Positions 15,094 through 23,758 of a stretch of 64,000 bases of DNA are shown one piece after another. The stretch spans positions 1 to 64,000 of the forward strand of contig NZ_JAAXPO010000006.1 in the NCBI RefSeq assembly GCF_012396485.1. The letters are read 5' to 3'. The translations under genes were made by a program, and so were the position numbers. The notes beneath the pieces were generated by a model. That model was not told the origin of the DNA, searched no databases, and was given only the letters and a program-made list of their open reading frames with translations. Numbering within the stretch: position 1 is the stretch's first letter; each line of letters starts with the position of its first letter. Source of the DNA: Leuconostoc holzapfelii (GTDB taxonomy: Bacteria; Bacillota; Bacilli; Lactobacillales; Lactobacillaceae).

Positions 15094-15582
15094 ATGAAAA
15101 ACCCAAAAAAATTTATCCAACAGCAAACCAATCAAATGCTCAACAAGTCAACCGAACATTTAGGGCAGTTTAAACAATTCTTGTTTGCCCCTAACCTCAT
15201 CACATTTGTGATTTCAGTTGTTGTCGGTAATAGTTTTGGTGCCACCATTAAAACGCTTGTCAACCTTGTATTTGGCCTGTTTGATTTTACCAGAATTTGG
15301 CTTTTTTCAGCACAACACACGGCCTATTATAACCGCATTACACAGCCTTTTTCAGAATTTTCCAGCAGCCTGATTACCACAATTTTGATTGCAACGATTG
15401 TTTTTTTCACCATCCGTTTCATCAATGAAGCGCTCATCGTTGATCCTGTCAATAAGTGGGGCTACAATCAAGTGCATGCGGATGCCCTGCAATTACAAAA
15501 GCAAAATGAAGAAACAATTGCCTTGCAACGTCAAATTTTGACTGAGCTTGAAAAACTCAATCAGCAGCGTGACTCAAGGTAA
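15094..15582 (+). CDS. MscL-like mechanosensitive channel family protein
   Basis: 162 residues. The region FKQFLFAPNLITFVISVVVGNSFGATIKTL (about 27-57) matches the first MscL helix, with small residues along the pore face. A second span lies at about 94-113 (ITTILIATIVFFTIRFINEAL), followed by a cytoplasmic coiled coil (LQLQKQNEETIALQRQILTEL). It is longer and more divergent than standard MscL. Probably releases solutes at hypo-osmotic shock. A GAGGAA site is 13 bp from the ATG, which is long. It has its own extended -10 promoter at 15048-15056. Confidence 0.75.
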   Translation: MKNPKKFIQQQTNQMLNKSTEHLGQFKQFLFAPNLITFVISVVVGNSFGATIKTLVNLVFGLFDFTRIWLFSAQHTAYYNRITQPFSEFSSSLITTILIATIVFFTIRFINEALIVDPVNKWGYNQVHADALQLQKQNEETIALQRQILTELEKLNQQRDSR

Positions 15583-15595
15583 CTTTGGACACAGC

Positions 15596-15625
15596 AAAAA
15601 AACCGGTTGTTCACCGGTTTTTTTG
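15596..15625 (+). terminator. terminator after the MscL-like gene
   Basis: AAAACCGG TTGTTCA CCGGTTTT followed by T residues. Confidence 0.85.
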
Positions 15626-15767
15626 TGGGTTTTTAGCCACATTGGGTTAAGTTTTTTTGCCCTTGAGATCGTATCATGATGAATATTAGTGAAACAATGA
15701 TAAATCAATAACATTTTAATGTGATAAAATGAACTGATTATTCGAACGAGGAGCACGTTGCCATACA

Positions 15768-16502
15768 ATGATCAAACAATCATCTGGTTTTAAACAGTTT
15801 ATTAACGGCATGCAAGCTGCATTGCCAACAATTTTAGGCTTTATTAGTATTGGTGGAGCTTTTGGTATCATCGCCAGTTCCGAGGGTTTTTCCGTATGGC
15901 AAGTGTTTCTTCTGTCAGCCGTCCTCTATGCCGGTTCTGCACAATTTATTATTATTAGCATGCTGCTATTTCATGCGGCCTTAGCTGATATTGTCTTCAT
16001 GGTCTGCCTCGTGAATTTTAGAATGTTTTTACAATCACTTCATGTGGCACAATACTTCGAACCGCAGCCAATGTTATCAAAACTCTTGATGGGGAGCATG
16101 ATTACCGATGAATCATTTGGTATCTTTTCGTTGGAATTAATGGCTAAAAAACCAATGAGCATGAACTGGATGCATGGGTTAAATATTGCTTCTTGGGTTG
16201 CATGGTGGGGCGCTTCTACTGGCTTTGCCCTGCTTGGCAAAAATATTCAAAATCCTGAAAAATATGGTTTGGATTTTGCACTCACGGCGATGTTTGCTGG
16301 CTTGTGGTTGTTAACGACCGTGTCATTCTTCAAAAATCCAAACGAATCCCGCTTAAAAATTATCATTGGAATCACCGTGACAACAGCCCTTTTCTATCTC
16401 ACGGAAACTGTCTTTAGTGCAGTGATTGGCGTGCTCGTTGCCGCTGTTTTTGGCAGCCTATTTCTCACGTACTTAAATAAGGAAACCGTTCATGTCAGCT
16501 GA
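15768..16502 (+). CDS. azlC: AzlC family branched-chain amino acid exporter subunit
   Basis: 244 residues with about seven membrane helices. Family segments are GISIGGAFG-like (GFISIGGAFGIIASSEGFS), YAGSAQFIIISMLL and GSMITDESFGIF. Large subunit of the AzlCD/BrnFE proton-driven exporter of branched-chain amino acids (azaleucine resistance). It overlaps azlD by 11 bp. An AGGAG-like site lies about 14 bp upstream of the chosen ATG, and no better in-frame start exists. Confidence 0.92.
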   Translation: MIKQSSGFKQFINGMQAALPTILGFISIGGAFGIIASSEGFSVWQVFLLSAVLYAGSAQFIIISMLLFHAALADIVFMVCLVNFRMFLQSLHVAQYFEPQPMLSKLLMGSMITDESFGIFSLELMAKKPMSMNWMHGLNIASWVAWWGASTGFALLGKNIQNPEKYGLDFALTAMFAGLWLLTTVSFFKNPNESRLKIIIGITVTTALFYLTETVFSAVIGVLVAAVFGSLFLTYLNKETVHVS

Positions 16503-16824
16503 TGCACAAAACTTTTATACAATTTTGATTCTCTCAACTTTAGTCACTTTGGCGATTCGGATTATCCCTTTTTTGCTCGTCAAATTCATGCGTTTTCCTG
16601 ATTGGTTGACAACTTTTTTACATTACCTCCCGCTCACAATGATGACCGCCCTTTTTGTACAAAATATTTTCGATAAAAAAACTGGCCACCTCCTACCACT
16701 CATTAACTTTGAAAATCTATTAGCTATTCTCCCAGCACTAGTTGTCGGCTATCTCAAAAATTCCTTAATGGCTGTCGTGATTGTCGGTATCGTGTGTATG
16801 GCAGCCTTACGCCTACTGCACTAA
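16492..16824 (+). CDS. azlD: AzlD family branched-chain amino acid exporter subunit
   Basis: 110 residues with four hydrophobic helices and the family features LVTLAIRIIPFLLV, YLPLTMMTALF and LPALVVGYLKNSLM. Small partner of AzlC; the start codon lies inside the azlC end, so translation is coupled. The gene converges on the ica-like operon with only 17 bp between stop codons and no clear terminator. Confidence 0.92.
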   Translation: MSADAQNFYTILILSTLVTLAIRIIPFLLVKFMRFPDWLTTFLHYLPLTMMTALFVQNIFDKKTGHLLPLINFENLLAILPALVVGYLKNSLMAVVIVGIVCMAALRLLH

Positions 16825-16841
16825 ACATTGCCTGACATCAA

Positions 16842-17750
16842 TTATTTCATGACGAGCCAATCTTGCAATTGTTTGAAGTTCTGGTCGGTAATAATAAAAC
16901 GCGGGATTTGCTGCTGGATATGCTGCGCATCATTTGTCACAATGCCTGGTTCTAACAGGTAAATACCTTTCACACCATGCGTCATCATGTAGCGCGTCAG
17001 GGTTTTGTTGGCACGCCCATAAGGATAAGCAAACACATTGGGTTGCCGATTTAATTGTGCTTTGATTTTAGTACGTGATTGTTTATAGTCCTTAATTATG
17101 TCACGCTGAGATACCTGGTGTGTGGCTAAAACTGGTTGATTATTCACTTGGTAGTGCAAATCATTTGTGTGCAGTCCAACAGTCACGCCATGACGTTGAG
17201 ATAATTTTTCAATTTCCGGCCAAGAGGCCAATTGCTCACCATCAAGATTTTTACCGACCTGACCTGTAATCACAAAAAACGTAAACGGGAATTGTTTTTC
17301 AAAAAGCACATTTGCGGCATTGCGAGGTAAGGTCGTGTCGATATCATCAAAAGTTATAACAACATGTTTCCCCTTGATATCATTTGCTTTGATGTGTGCA
17401 AGTAATTCATCACTGGACCAGACACTAATTCTTTCTTGCTTCAACCAGGCCATCTGTGCGTTAAAAACTGCTTGGGAGACATTATATTCTTGCAACTGTG
17501 GGTTTTTGGATACGCGCTGCGCAAAATTAACGACTTGATTATCCTTTAGAATTCGATGGTAAGCCAGCACAATCACACCATCTTTAATGTCAGCATGCTT
17601 TGCGGCAAAATCACGGTACGTGTAATCGACTTTTTTGGCAACCATATCTGGCTGATAATTTGGTTTTAACCCCTTAAAAATCATCAGCACACCCGTACCC
17701 AACATCACACAAATCAGCAAAAAGACGAGTAATCGATTACGCTTCGTCAT
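16842..17750 (-). CDS. icaB: poly-beta-1,6-GlcNAc N-deacetylase (IcaB-like polysaccharide deacetylase)
   Basis: 302 residues with an N-terminal membrane anchor/signal (LVFLLICVMLGTGVLMI). The NodB-type deacetylase domain has IVLAYHRI, VVITFDDIDTTLPRN (catalytic Asp-Asp), VGLHTNDLHY (metal histidines) and FAYPYGRANKTL. It partly deacetylates poly-N-acetylglucosamine outside the cell so that it sticks to the surface. Last gene of the operon; its ATG overlaps the icaD-like stop (ATGA). Confidence 0.88.
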   Translation of the reverse strand: MTKRNRLLVFLLICVMLGTGVLMIFKGLKPNYQPDMVAKKVDYTYRDFAAKHADIKDGVIVLAYHRILKDNQVVNFAQRVSKNPQLQEYNVSQAVFNAQMAWLKQERISVWSSDELLAHIKANDIKGKHVVITFDDIDTTLPRNAANVLFEKQFPFTFFVITGQVGKNLDGEQLASWPEIEKLSQRHGVTVGLHTNDLHYQVNNQPVLATHQVSQRDIIKDYKQSRTKIKAQLNRQPNVFAYPYGRANKTLTRYMMTHGVKGIYLLEPGIVTNDAQHIQQQIPRFIITDQNFKQLQDWLVMK

Positions 17751-18025
17751 CGCGCGCTGACCTCATTTTTTGCTGCAATGAATGCCAAGGTCGGTAAAAT
17801 CAATAACGCTGTACAAATCAGCAATGTTTGCCAACATTGCACCAGCACGTGATTACTGATCCCAAAAATCAGTTGTAACACAACAAGACTATCGTTGTAG
17901 AAACCCAGTTGCGTCACGAGTGCTAATATCAGGACGACAATGTGAAATAACCAAGCTAATAAAGTAACAAGGTTTGACAAACTATTGCCTACCCGATTGC
18001 GACGCCGAATAATTAAATTTTCCAT
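17747..18025 (-). CDS. icaD: IcaD/PgaD-like small membrane subunit
   Basis: About 92 residues with two membrane spans (LVTLLAWLFHIVVLILALV and TLLICTALLILPTLAFIAA). Size, topology and position directly after the glycosyltransferase match IcaD/PgaD, which is needed for full synthase activity. The ATG at 18025 has an AGGTAAG site and lies 5 bp after the icaA-like stop. Sequence similarity is weak, so the call leans on context. Confidence 0.7.
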   Translation of the reverse strand: MENLIIRRRNRVGNSLSNLVTLLAWLFHIVVLILALVTQLGFYNDSLVVLQLIFGISNHVLVQCWQTLLICTALLILPTLAFIAAKNEVSAR

Positions 18026-18030
18026 AACAC

Positions 18031-19251
18031 TTACCTCCCACGATCTGGGCTCTCCCATGAGCCTTTTTGTTGATAGAAAAACACGACTTGAAATTGTGAC
18101 ACCAAGGCCGCGACCAAAGCAGTTAACCAGTAGAACAGACTATAAAATGGTATGGTAAAAAGATCTTGAATCTCTACTTGTGACTGATGCTTGTCTTGAA
18201 TCATCCCCTGCAAAAACATCACAAAAAACAACACCGTGTACAGGAACAAAACGCCGCCCGGTAATGAAAAAGTTTGATTTGCGACAGCTTGCACAACATA
18301 TTGCCCTAAAGTCATAATGACAAACCATGCCCAAATATGGCTAAAAAACATATCCAGAAGCAATAATTTTTGGTGTAAGTAACCTTTCCCAAGAACCCAT
18401 GCTTTATTTTTTAAGAAAACCTCGATACCACCCACTGACCAACGCACACGTTGCTTAAAATAACCTTTCACCGTTTCTGGCACTAAGATATAAACTAAGG
18501 CATCAGCGGCATAACGAATTTGCCAATGCTGCTTGCGTAAACGCCAAGTAATATCGATATCTTCTGTAATCGCCTGGCGATCAAAACCGTTGACGGCAAG
18601 CAGCGCTTCACGGCGATACAAAACAACCACACCTGCCACGGTCATAATGCCACCATACAGACTCGCCTGTGCACGTTTGATCCGATCAATAATGCCAAGA
18701 TACTCTAACGTTTGGAGACGACCAAGTAAGGTCGTTCGATTTCGTACAACTGGCTTGCCAGTAACGGCAGCCACGCGATCACTCGTGACTTGCCGGAGTA
18801 ACTGGTCAATGACATCTGGTGCTAATAACGCATCGGCATCCGTCGCTAAAATAAACGGCGCATCAATATGCTTAATTGCCTCATTGAGGGCCTGTGCCTT
18901 GCCGATGTTTTGAGACAAAGGGATCAGCCTAAACTTTGTGCTTGATTGTTTTGCGAGCCATTGAGAAACCACTGCGACAGAATGATCGGTACTTTTATCA
19001 TCGACAATCACCACATCATAATTGGCATACTGAATTTTGGTTAATGCTGTGAGCGTTTCTAATATGGTGTTTTCTTCGTTAAACATCGCTAACAATATCG
19101 TCACTTTCACACCATGGGTAGGACGAGTTATTTGATGCCCGTTTGATTGCCATTTAAAACTCGACAATCCTGCCCCAATGAGCCAGACAAGTGACATGAT
19201 AATAGGATAATGGGCAGTGTAAAATTGTAAAATATTTGACATAACGGTCAT
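18031..19251 (-). CDS. icaA: poly-beta-1,6-N-acetylglucosamine synthase (IcaA/PgaC-like glycosyltransferase)
   Basis: 406 residues. One N-terminal helix, then a GT2 domain with DVVIVDDKSTD, FILATDADALLAP (DxD), AITEDIDITWRLR (acceptor ED) and KQRVRWSVGG (the Q/RxxRW motif), then three C-terminal helices. It polymerises UDP-GlcNAc and threads the chain across the membrane. The start overlaps the upstream acyltransferase stop (ATGA). Core enzyme of the biofilm polysaccharide operon. Confidence 0.92.
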   Translation of the reverse strand: MTVMSNILQFYTAHYPIIMSLVWLIGAGLSSFKWQSNGHQITRPTHGVKVTILLAMFNEENTILETLTALTKIQYANYDVVIVDDKSTDHSVAVVSQWLAKQSSTKFRLIPLSQNIGKAQALNEAIKHIDAPFILATDADALLAPDVIDQLLRQVTSDRVAAVTGKPVVRNRTTLLGRLQTLEYLGIIDRIKRAQASLYGGIMTVAGVVVLYRREALLAVNGFDRQAITEDIDITWRLRKQHWQIRYAADALVYILVPETVKGYFKQRVRWSVGGIEVFLKNKAWVLGKGYLHQKLLLLDMFFSHIWAWFVIMTLGQYVVQAVANQTFSLPGGVLFLYTVLFFVMFLQGMIQDKHQSQVEIQDLFTIPFYSLFYWLTALVAALVSQFQVVFFYQQKGSWESPDRGR

Positions 19252-20297
19252 TTTTTTTGCCCCTTTCTTTGATTAAATATTGGGTTAATCACTAGCCAAG
19301 TCGTGATCCCAGCCAAAAAAGTGGCAGACAGAAATGACGCCATGATGACCACCGGCGCCCAAGGTAGCCGATCTGCAACGTTTGGCACGAGTTGCTTTAA
19401 GTGTGTATAAATCACACGGTCAGTCAAATGGGACATCAGATAAATTGACAAGGTCATGTTAGCTAGCCAAATGCTTAACTTTTGGCTGTGCCCTGTTGGT
19501 TTTTGAGGCTGGATAGGTACTTTCAGCCACATGGCAAAAATAAGAACGGCCAACATCATTGGTTGGTAGCCCATATAATCATTTTCAGCCGTCCAAGCAA
19601 AAACACGGTGATAATTTGCAATCAACGATGTCGTGGCAAACCAACCAAAAATAAGGACAAAGCTGATGAACCATGTCCGCCATTTCGTTTGTTGGAGGGC
19701 TTCTTGGTAAGTTTTAAAGTACAAGCCTAGATAATAGTAGCCAATCGGGTATGCGCCAGTCCACCATGCAGGCAACAATTGTCGTTCAGCATTAAACAGT
19801 GACGGTGCAAAGAATAAAATCATGGCCACGCCAAGAATATAAACGTGATAAGCCTTTTTCCGGTTGAAATGCCACGCAGCGTTTAGAAACGGGATCATCA
19901 GATATAAGCCGATATACATTTCAACATACCAGGCATAATCATCTGTCGAGAAAGCCATTAATCCCCATAGCGCATCAGTTAAAGTCCCACCTTGATGTAA
20001 TAACAGGCATTGCCCTGCCCAATCAATGAGGGCAATCACAATATAAACCACGATAAACTGCAATAGTCTGGTCATATAGTGCGCATCTAAGGTTTTTTCT
20101 CCCATTAAAAACCCCGTGGTCATCATGAATAATGGCACTGCTGTAATGAAAATTAATCGACATAGAATCCCAATACTGGTCGCCAATGACCCCGTTTTAA
20201 TATCGTAAAAACCACTATTTAATAAAAAATGGACGGCGACAACTGCAAAAACAGAAAAAATCTTAATTTGATCAATTTGCGCATAACGTTGTGTCAT
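19248..20297 (-). CDS. icaC: acyltransferase 3 family membrane protein (IcaC-like)
   Basis: 349 residues with about ten membrane helices. The acyltransferase-3 N-terminus (QIDQIKIFSVFAVVAVHFLLN, with the conserved His) and YAWYVEMYIGLYLMIPFLNA fit the family. IcaC is thought to O-succinylate or help export PNAG. First gene of the operon here (order C-A-D-B), unlike icaADBC of staphylococci. The start follows GAGGGAAAT. Confidence 0.85.
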   Translation of the reverse strand: MTQRYAQIDQIKIFSVFAVVAVHFLLNSGFYDIKTGSLATSIGILCRLIFITAVPLFMMTTGFLMGEKTLDAHYMTRLLQFIVVYIVIALIDWAGQCLLLHQGGTLTDALWGLMAFSTDDYAWYVEMYIGLYLMIPFLNAAWHFNRKKAYHVYILGVAMILFFAPSLFNAERQLLPAWWTGAYPIGYYYLGLYFKTYQEALQQTKWRTWFISFVLIFGWFATTSLIANYHRVFAWTAENDYMGYQPMMLAVLIFAMWLKVPIQPQKPTGHSQKLSIWLANMTLSIYLMSHLTDRVIYTHLKQLVPNVADRLPWAPVVIMASFLSATFLAGITTWLVINPIFNQRKGQKK

Positions 20298-20427
20298 ATT
20301 TCCCTCAATACCTTCACTTAATCATCATTAAATGCTATTTTATCGGGTGAAAATTAGAAATTATTTTCTATATTTTGCCTAAAAATAAAAAATAAAAAAA
20401 GCATGAGTAATTGTCATCGCAACATAA

Positions 20428-20460
20428 AAAAACCATTGTTAACAAGCAAACAATGGTTTT
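20428..20460 (-). terminator. terminator of the lectin/MucBP gene
   Basis: AAACCATTGTT / AACAATGGTTT with a 7-nt loop and seven T on the minus strand. Confidence 0.85.
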
Positions 20461-20472
20461 GCACCGTCTTTA

Positions 20473-22095
20473 TTAACGGCTGGAAAAAGTTGTATCGTGG
20501 GCTAATGCTGTTAGTACCTGGGTGAAATCACTCACCACTGCCACAAATGGTGCAGGTTTTTGGGCACGACTGTTTAAATTGCCGCCAAAATCAGTTGTTG
20601 GATCCTCGGTCACAGTAGCTGGGACAACATCAGGCCAACGCCCTTTAAATCGGTGATTAGCTCGACTTAACGTATGCTGCCTTTGCGTCACGCCTGGCTT
20701 AGTGCTCAGGTGACGTGCGTTTAACGGCCGCTTGGCGTCATTAACTGGTAGTACTGGCATGGTTTCAGAATCGGCCTGTGGTCTTGTTATCGTTTCATCA
20801 GGCAAATGTCTTGGTGCACTGGGCTGCGCGCCACCATACCCCGCCGGTGCTGGCCATTTGGCGACGTTTTGCGGTAAGGCTGTCGCCCGTTTTTCTAATT
20901 GTACAGTGAAAATATGCGTGTTTTGCTCACGATTGGGCAGCGTGAATTGACCCGGCCACGTCGAAGAAAGCATTTGATAGTCCTTGAGTTGCGCCAATAG
21001 GACATCATTGGCATAAGTCACTGTCTCACCTGCCTGCCCCGTTAGCACTACCGTGTGCAACGTGCGACCGCGATAAACATAATCAATGGCAATTTGTTGT
21101 GTCAGCGGTTGATAGTAATAGGTCACATCCGTTGGCTTGGATGCAAAGGTCCCCGTTGCATTTGCGGGCATTTCTTGTAAGCGATAGCCCGAAATCGCTT
21201 TCGGGTGTGTTGAATATGGCGTATTAAGCTGACCAGTGAATTGTTGTGACTCAGCCAGTGGCTGTTGCTGCGAGTCTAGATAATGGGCCGTCACTGTGGC
21301 TGTTGTGCCCGGATTGACCTCTTGTGTCACGGGTGGCAAACTCACGACAAGTTGGGATACTTGTGAAGTTGCTGCTGAGAAAACCACATATAATGGCTGA
21401 GACAACAGACTCGTGTCACGCAGTGAATAGGTCCAATGATGCCCATGGTAAGTTACGTGGATCACATGTTGGCTTTGCTTGTAATCCAAAGACAATGTTT
21501 CAAATTGCTGATTAAAAATACTGTCATCTAAGGTTTGCGCCTGATTTGGCATGGACTGCGGGGTCCCATCACAATTTGTTGAGAAAAAGGTTCCAAAAGG
21601 ATATGGTGGCACGCTTGGTTGGCTATTTGGGATAGTGGCATCATTTTGTGGTACCAAATTGATTTTAAATCCCAAGACATTTGGTAAGCCAATAAAACCA
21701 TCAACACCTGGTGGTACTTGTCTAAATGCTGATAATTGTGCTGCTGACACTAATCCGATCGTGAACGAATCACCGGGTTGGTAAGCTGACGCTGATCCTT
21801 CAAATTTCACGCCAAGATTGATTGCAAAATCATGGTTTAAAAAAATTGGCTGCTTCAAATAGCCCGTACGACTGACAGTCGGGTTGTTTGGCGCCAAAAT
21901 AAGCCGATTCGCTTGACTGGCAGACAATGAATCCAGGGTTGCCATTGCGTTGCTTGATGCACTTTGATTCGAGGTAGGTATGGTTTGTGCAGCAGTGGCG
22001 ATTTGAGGCCATGATAACGTACCGATGACAAGCAGCAAATGCGTCATGGTCCGCACATGAGATTTTTGATGCAGTTTAACGAGTTTATGCTTCAT
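20473..22095 (-). CDS. secreted lectin-like and MucBP domain protein
   Basis: About 540 residues. A signal peptide (MTHLLLVIGTLSWPQIATAA) is followed by an L-type lectin-like beta-sandwich at about 40-260 with FEGSASAYQPGDSFTIGLV, GVDGFIGLPNVLGFK and FETLSLDYKQ. A MucBP-type repeat follows at about 280-340 (VTAHYLDSQQQPL, SGYRLQEMPANATGTF), then a second, weaker one and a Pro/basic tail. No LPXTG motif or C-terminal anchor is present, so it is probably released or held non-covalently. The ATG at 22095 lies inside the end of the upstream regulator and has no strong ribosome binding site, indicating coupled translation. A GTG at 22122 is the alternative start. Confidence 0.8.
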   Translation of the reverse strand: MKHKLVKLHQKSHVRTMTHLLLVIGTLSWPQIATAAQTIPTSNQSASSNAMATLDSLSASQANRLILAPNNPTVSRTGYLKQPIFLNHDFAINLGVKFEGSASAYQPGDSFTIGLVSAAQLSAFRQVPPGVDGFIGLPNVLGFKINLVPQNDATIPNSQPSVPPYPFGTFFSTNCDGTPQSMPNQAQTLDDSIFNQQFETLSLDYKQSQHVIHVTYHGHHWTYSLRDTSLLSQPLYVVFSAATSQVSQLVVSLPPVTQEVNPGTTATVTAHYLDSQQQPLAESQQFTGQLNTPYSTHPKAISGYRLQEMPANATGTFASKPTDVTYYYQPLTQQIAIDYVYRGRTLHTVVLTGQAGETVTYANDVLLAQLKDYQMLSSTWPGQFTLPNREQNTHIFTVQLEKRATALPQNVAKWPAPAGYGGAQPSAPRHLPDETITRPQADSETMPVLPVNDAKRPLNARHLSTKPGVTQRQHTLSRANHRFKGRWPDVVPATVTEDPTTDFGGNLNSRAQKPAPFVAVVSDFTQVLTALAHDTTFSSR

Positions 22096-23461
22096 GTTGT
22101 TTAACTTTGACGAGTAGTTCACCTAATGCGCGCCAATCACTTAACGTCGGTGGCTTTTTCCAAATGACTTGTTCACCCGCAAGTGTGTCATCAATGGCTT
22201 CTGATAGGAATATATCCGCATCCGACACATTTTGCGTGAAATAAACATTGGCATGATTAATGTGGCCACGTAACATGGAAATGATCATCTGGTTGGTCAT
22301 CTGGGTTTCCGTAAAGTTCACGTTAATAATCACGCGATCAATATCTGCGGCAGTAATTTGGTCAAACATCATCCCAATGAGATTGAACTCAAATAATTCT
22401 TGCTCAAGCGACCGCACAATAGTATGTGCCGCATTCACTTGCTCGACGATTTCAGGTAATAATTTGAAGACTGAGGGATAAATATCGCGGAAGTAATTGA
22501 GATTAATTACACCTTCATGTTTAAAAAACCATTCCTGCTTATAGCTAAACCTTTGGCTATAGACCGCAATGCGATGGCTTAATGTTTCAATCGTTTGCAC
22601 ATCAAGCGTTGCGAAAAACTTTTTCAAAATTGGATGCACGCGTGTTTTTGTTTGGTTAATTTCATGATCGATTTCCGGTAGAAAACTATAGTTAGTATTG
22701 GGCAATAAAAAATCATACACGTCGAGTATTTCTAATAATTTCGCCATAAATACGTGTACATCACAACCAATCAAGCCAGAAATGCAGTTTGGTAAACTCA
22801 CCTGTGCCCCGATCGTAAAGACCAGGCTGACGTCAAAATCGTTGGTATCACCGTGATTTAAAATTTCTGTGACGAAGAAATTCACTAGGACAGTCTTTTG
22901 AGCTAAATGTTCCTCGTCGATTAACGCTTCGTCTAGCAGAAAGCGGATCACTTCGCGGCTAATCGTACTGGCTCGTTTAGAGAAACTTGGTTTGTCGTCA
23001 AAATAAGTATAGATGGCATAAGCCGCTTGAATGAAATCATACTTACCAGCAATGGGCACAAGCTCGGTTAATTGGTTTTTTTGCGCAAAAAAATAAGATG
23101 TACTCCAGCCGTATTCCGACTGCACCGTGGTATAAGACGGAATCGCCCCTGTTAATACGCGTTTTTCAAGTAATAACTTGAGGGGTGAAAGGTTAAAGTA
23201 AAGTTGAGAAAGCTTGTACAAATGATACCGCGTCACCCGATAATTTTGATAAATTGTGCCTTTCTCAATCATTAACCAATCAAATTGGAATAAATTATCG
23301 ATGTCAAGATTAATCGCAGCGACCGTCTCTCGTAACATATAACCTGAGATGGCAAATTTTTCTTCCACATCTTTCATATCATAAAGCTGTTGGTCAGTCT
23401 CTAAAATATAGGCCACCAAATCGATTTTCAGTAAATCATTCTTATTCACAAATGTGCGCAT
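22085..23461 (-). CDS. Mga/AtxA-like helix-turn-helix regulator
   Basis: 458 residues. The N-terminal part (about 10-100) contains a Mga-type helix-turn-helix (LYDMKDVEEKFAISGYMLRETVAAIN), then YHLYKLSQLYFN. It is followed by long alpha-helical PRD-like regions and a C-terminal alpha/beta domain (DIDRVIINVNFTETQ, ANVYFTQNVSDADIF) like an EIIB fold. Such regulators activate surface-protein genes in streptococci and bacilli and may be phosphorylated by the PTS. It overlaps the secreted lectin gene by 11 bp, its most likely target. Confidence 0.8.
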   Translation of the reverse strand: MRTFVNKNDLLKIDLVAYILETDQQLYDMKDVEEKFAISGYMLRETVAAINLDIDNLFQFDWLMIEKGTIYQNYRVTRYHLYKLSQLYFNLSPLKLLLEKRVLTGAIPSYTTVQSEYGWSTSYFFAQKNQLTELVPIAGKYDFIQAAYAIYTYFDDKPSFSKRASTISREVIRFLLDEALIDEEHLAQKTVLVNFFVTEILNHGDTNDFDVSLVFTIGAQVSLPNCISGLIGCDVHVFMAKLLEILDVYDFLLPNTNYSFLPEIDHEINQTKTRVHPILKKFFATLDVQTIETLSHRIAVYSQRFSYKQEWFFKHEGVINLNYFRDIYPSVFKLLPEIVEQVNAAHTIVRSLEQELFEFNLIGMMFDQITAADIDRVIINVNFTETQMTNQMIISMLRGHINHANVYFTQNVSDADIFLSEAIDDTLAGEQVIWKKPPTLSDWRALGELLVKVKQHEA

Positions 23462-23653
23462 GCAGCGTTTCTCCCATTATCATATTCATCTCGTTTTGAC
23501 TAAGATTGCGCGTAAAATTCATATTTCGTGTCTGATTATGCCAATAACATAACTTGCTCGTAAAATTTCGGCCATCTATCCAATTATGTGGCAAGACAAA
23601 GCGTAATATTTTCATGTTTTTAAAAAATATACAAAAATATCAGAAAATAATCT

Positions 23654-23686
23654 ACCAACATCATGTTAAGCACGCATGATGTTGGT
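23654..23686. promoter_or_regulatory. 12-bp perfect inverted repeat upstream of the Mga-like gene
   Basis: ACCAACATCATG - 9 nt - CATGATGTTGGT, between the terminator at 23704-23731 and the regulator. No T tract follows, so an operator is more likely than a terminator. Confidence 0.45.
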
Positions 23687-23703
23687 GTGCAATTTGCGGT
23701 AAC

Positions 23704-23731
23704 AAAAAACCTTGATTACTTTCAAGGTTTT
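23704..23731 (-). terminator. terminator of the flavoprotein disulfide reductase-like gene
   Basis: AAACCTTGA / TCAAGGTTT stem with six T on the minus strand. Confidence 0.85.
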
Positions 23732-23758
23732 GACGATATTCATTGGCAACCGCTAGTT

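Noticed and set aside
17320-17538. Plus-strand open frames antisense to the ica genes and similar shadows elsewhere
   Set aside because: They lie wholly inside strongly supported genes on the other strand, lack ribosome binding sites and show no domain.
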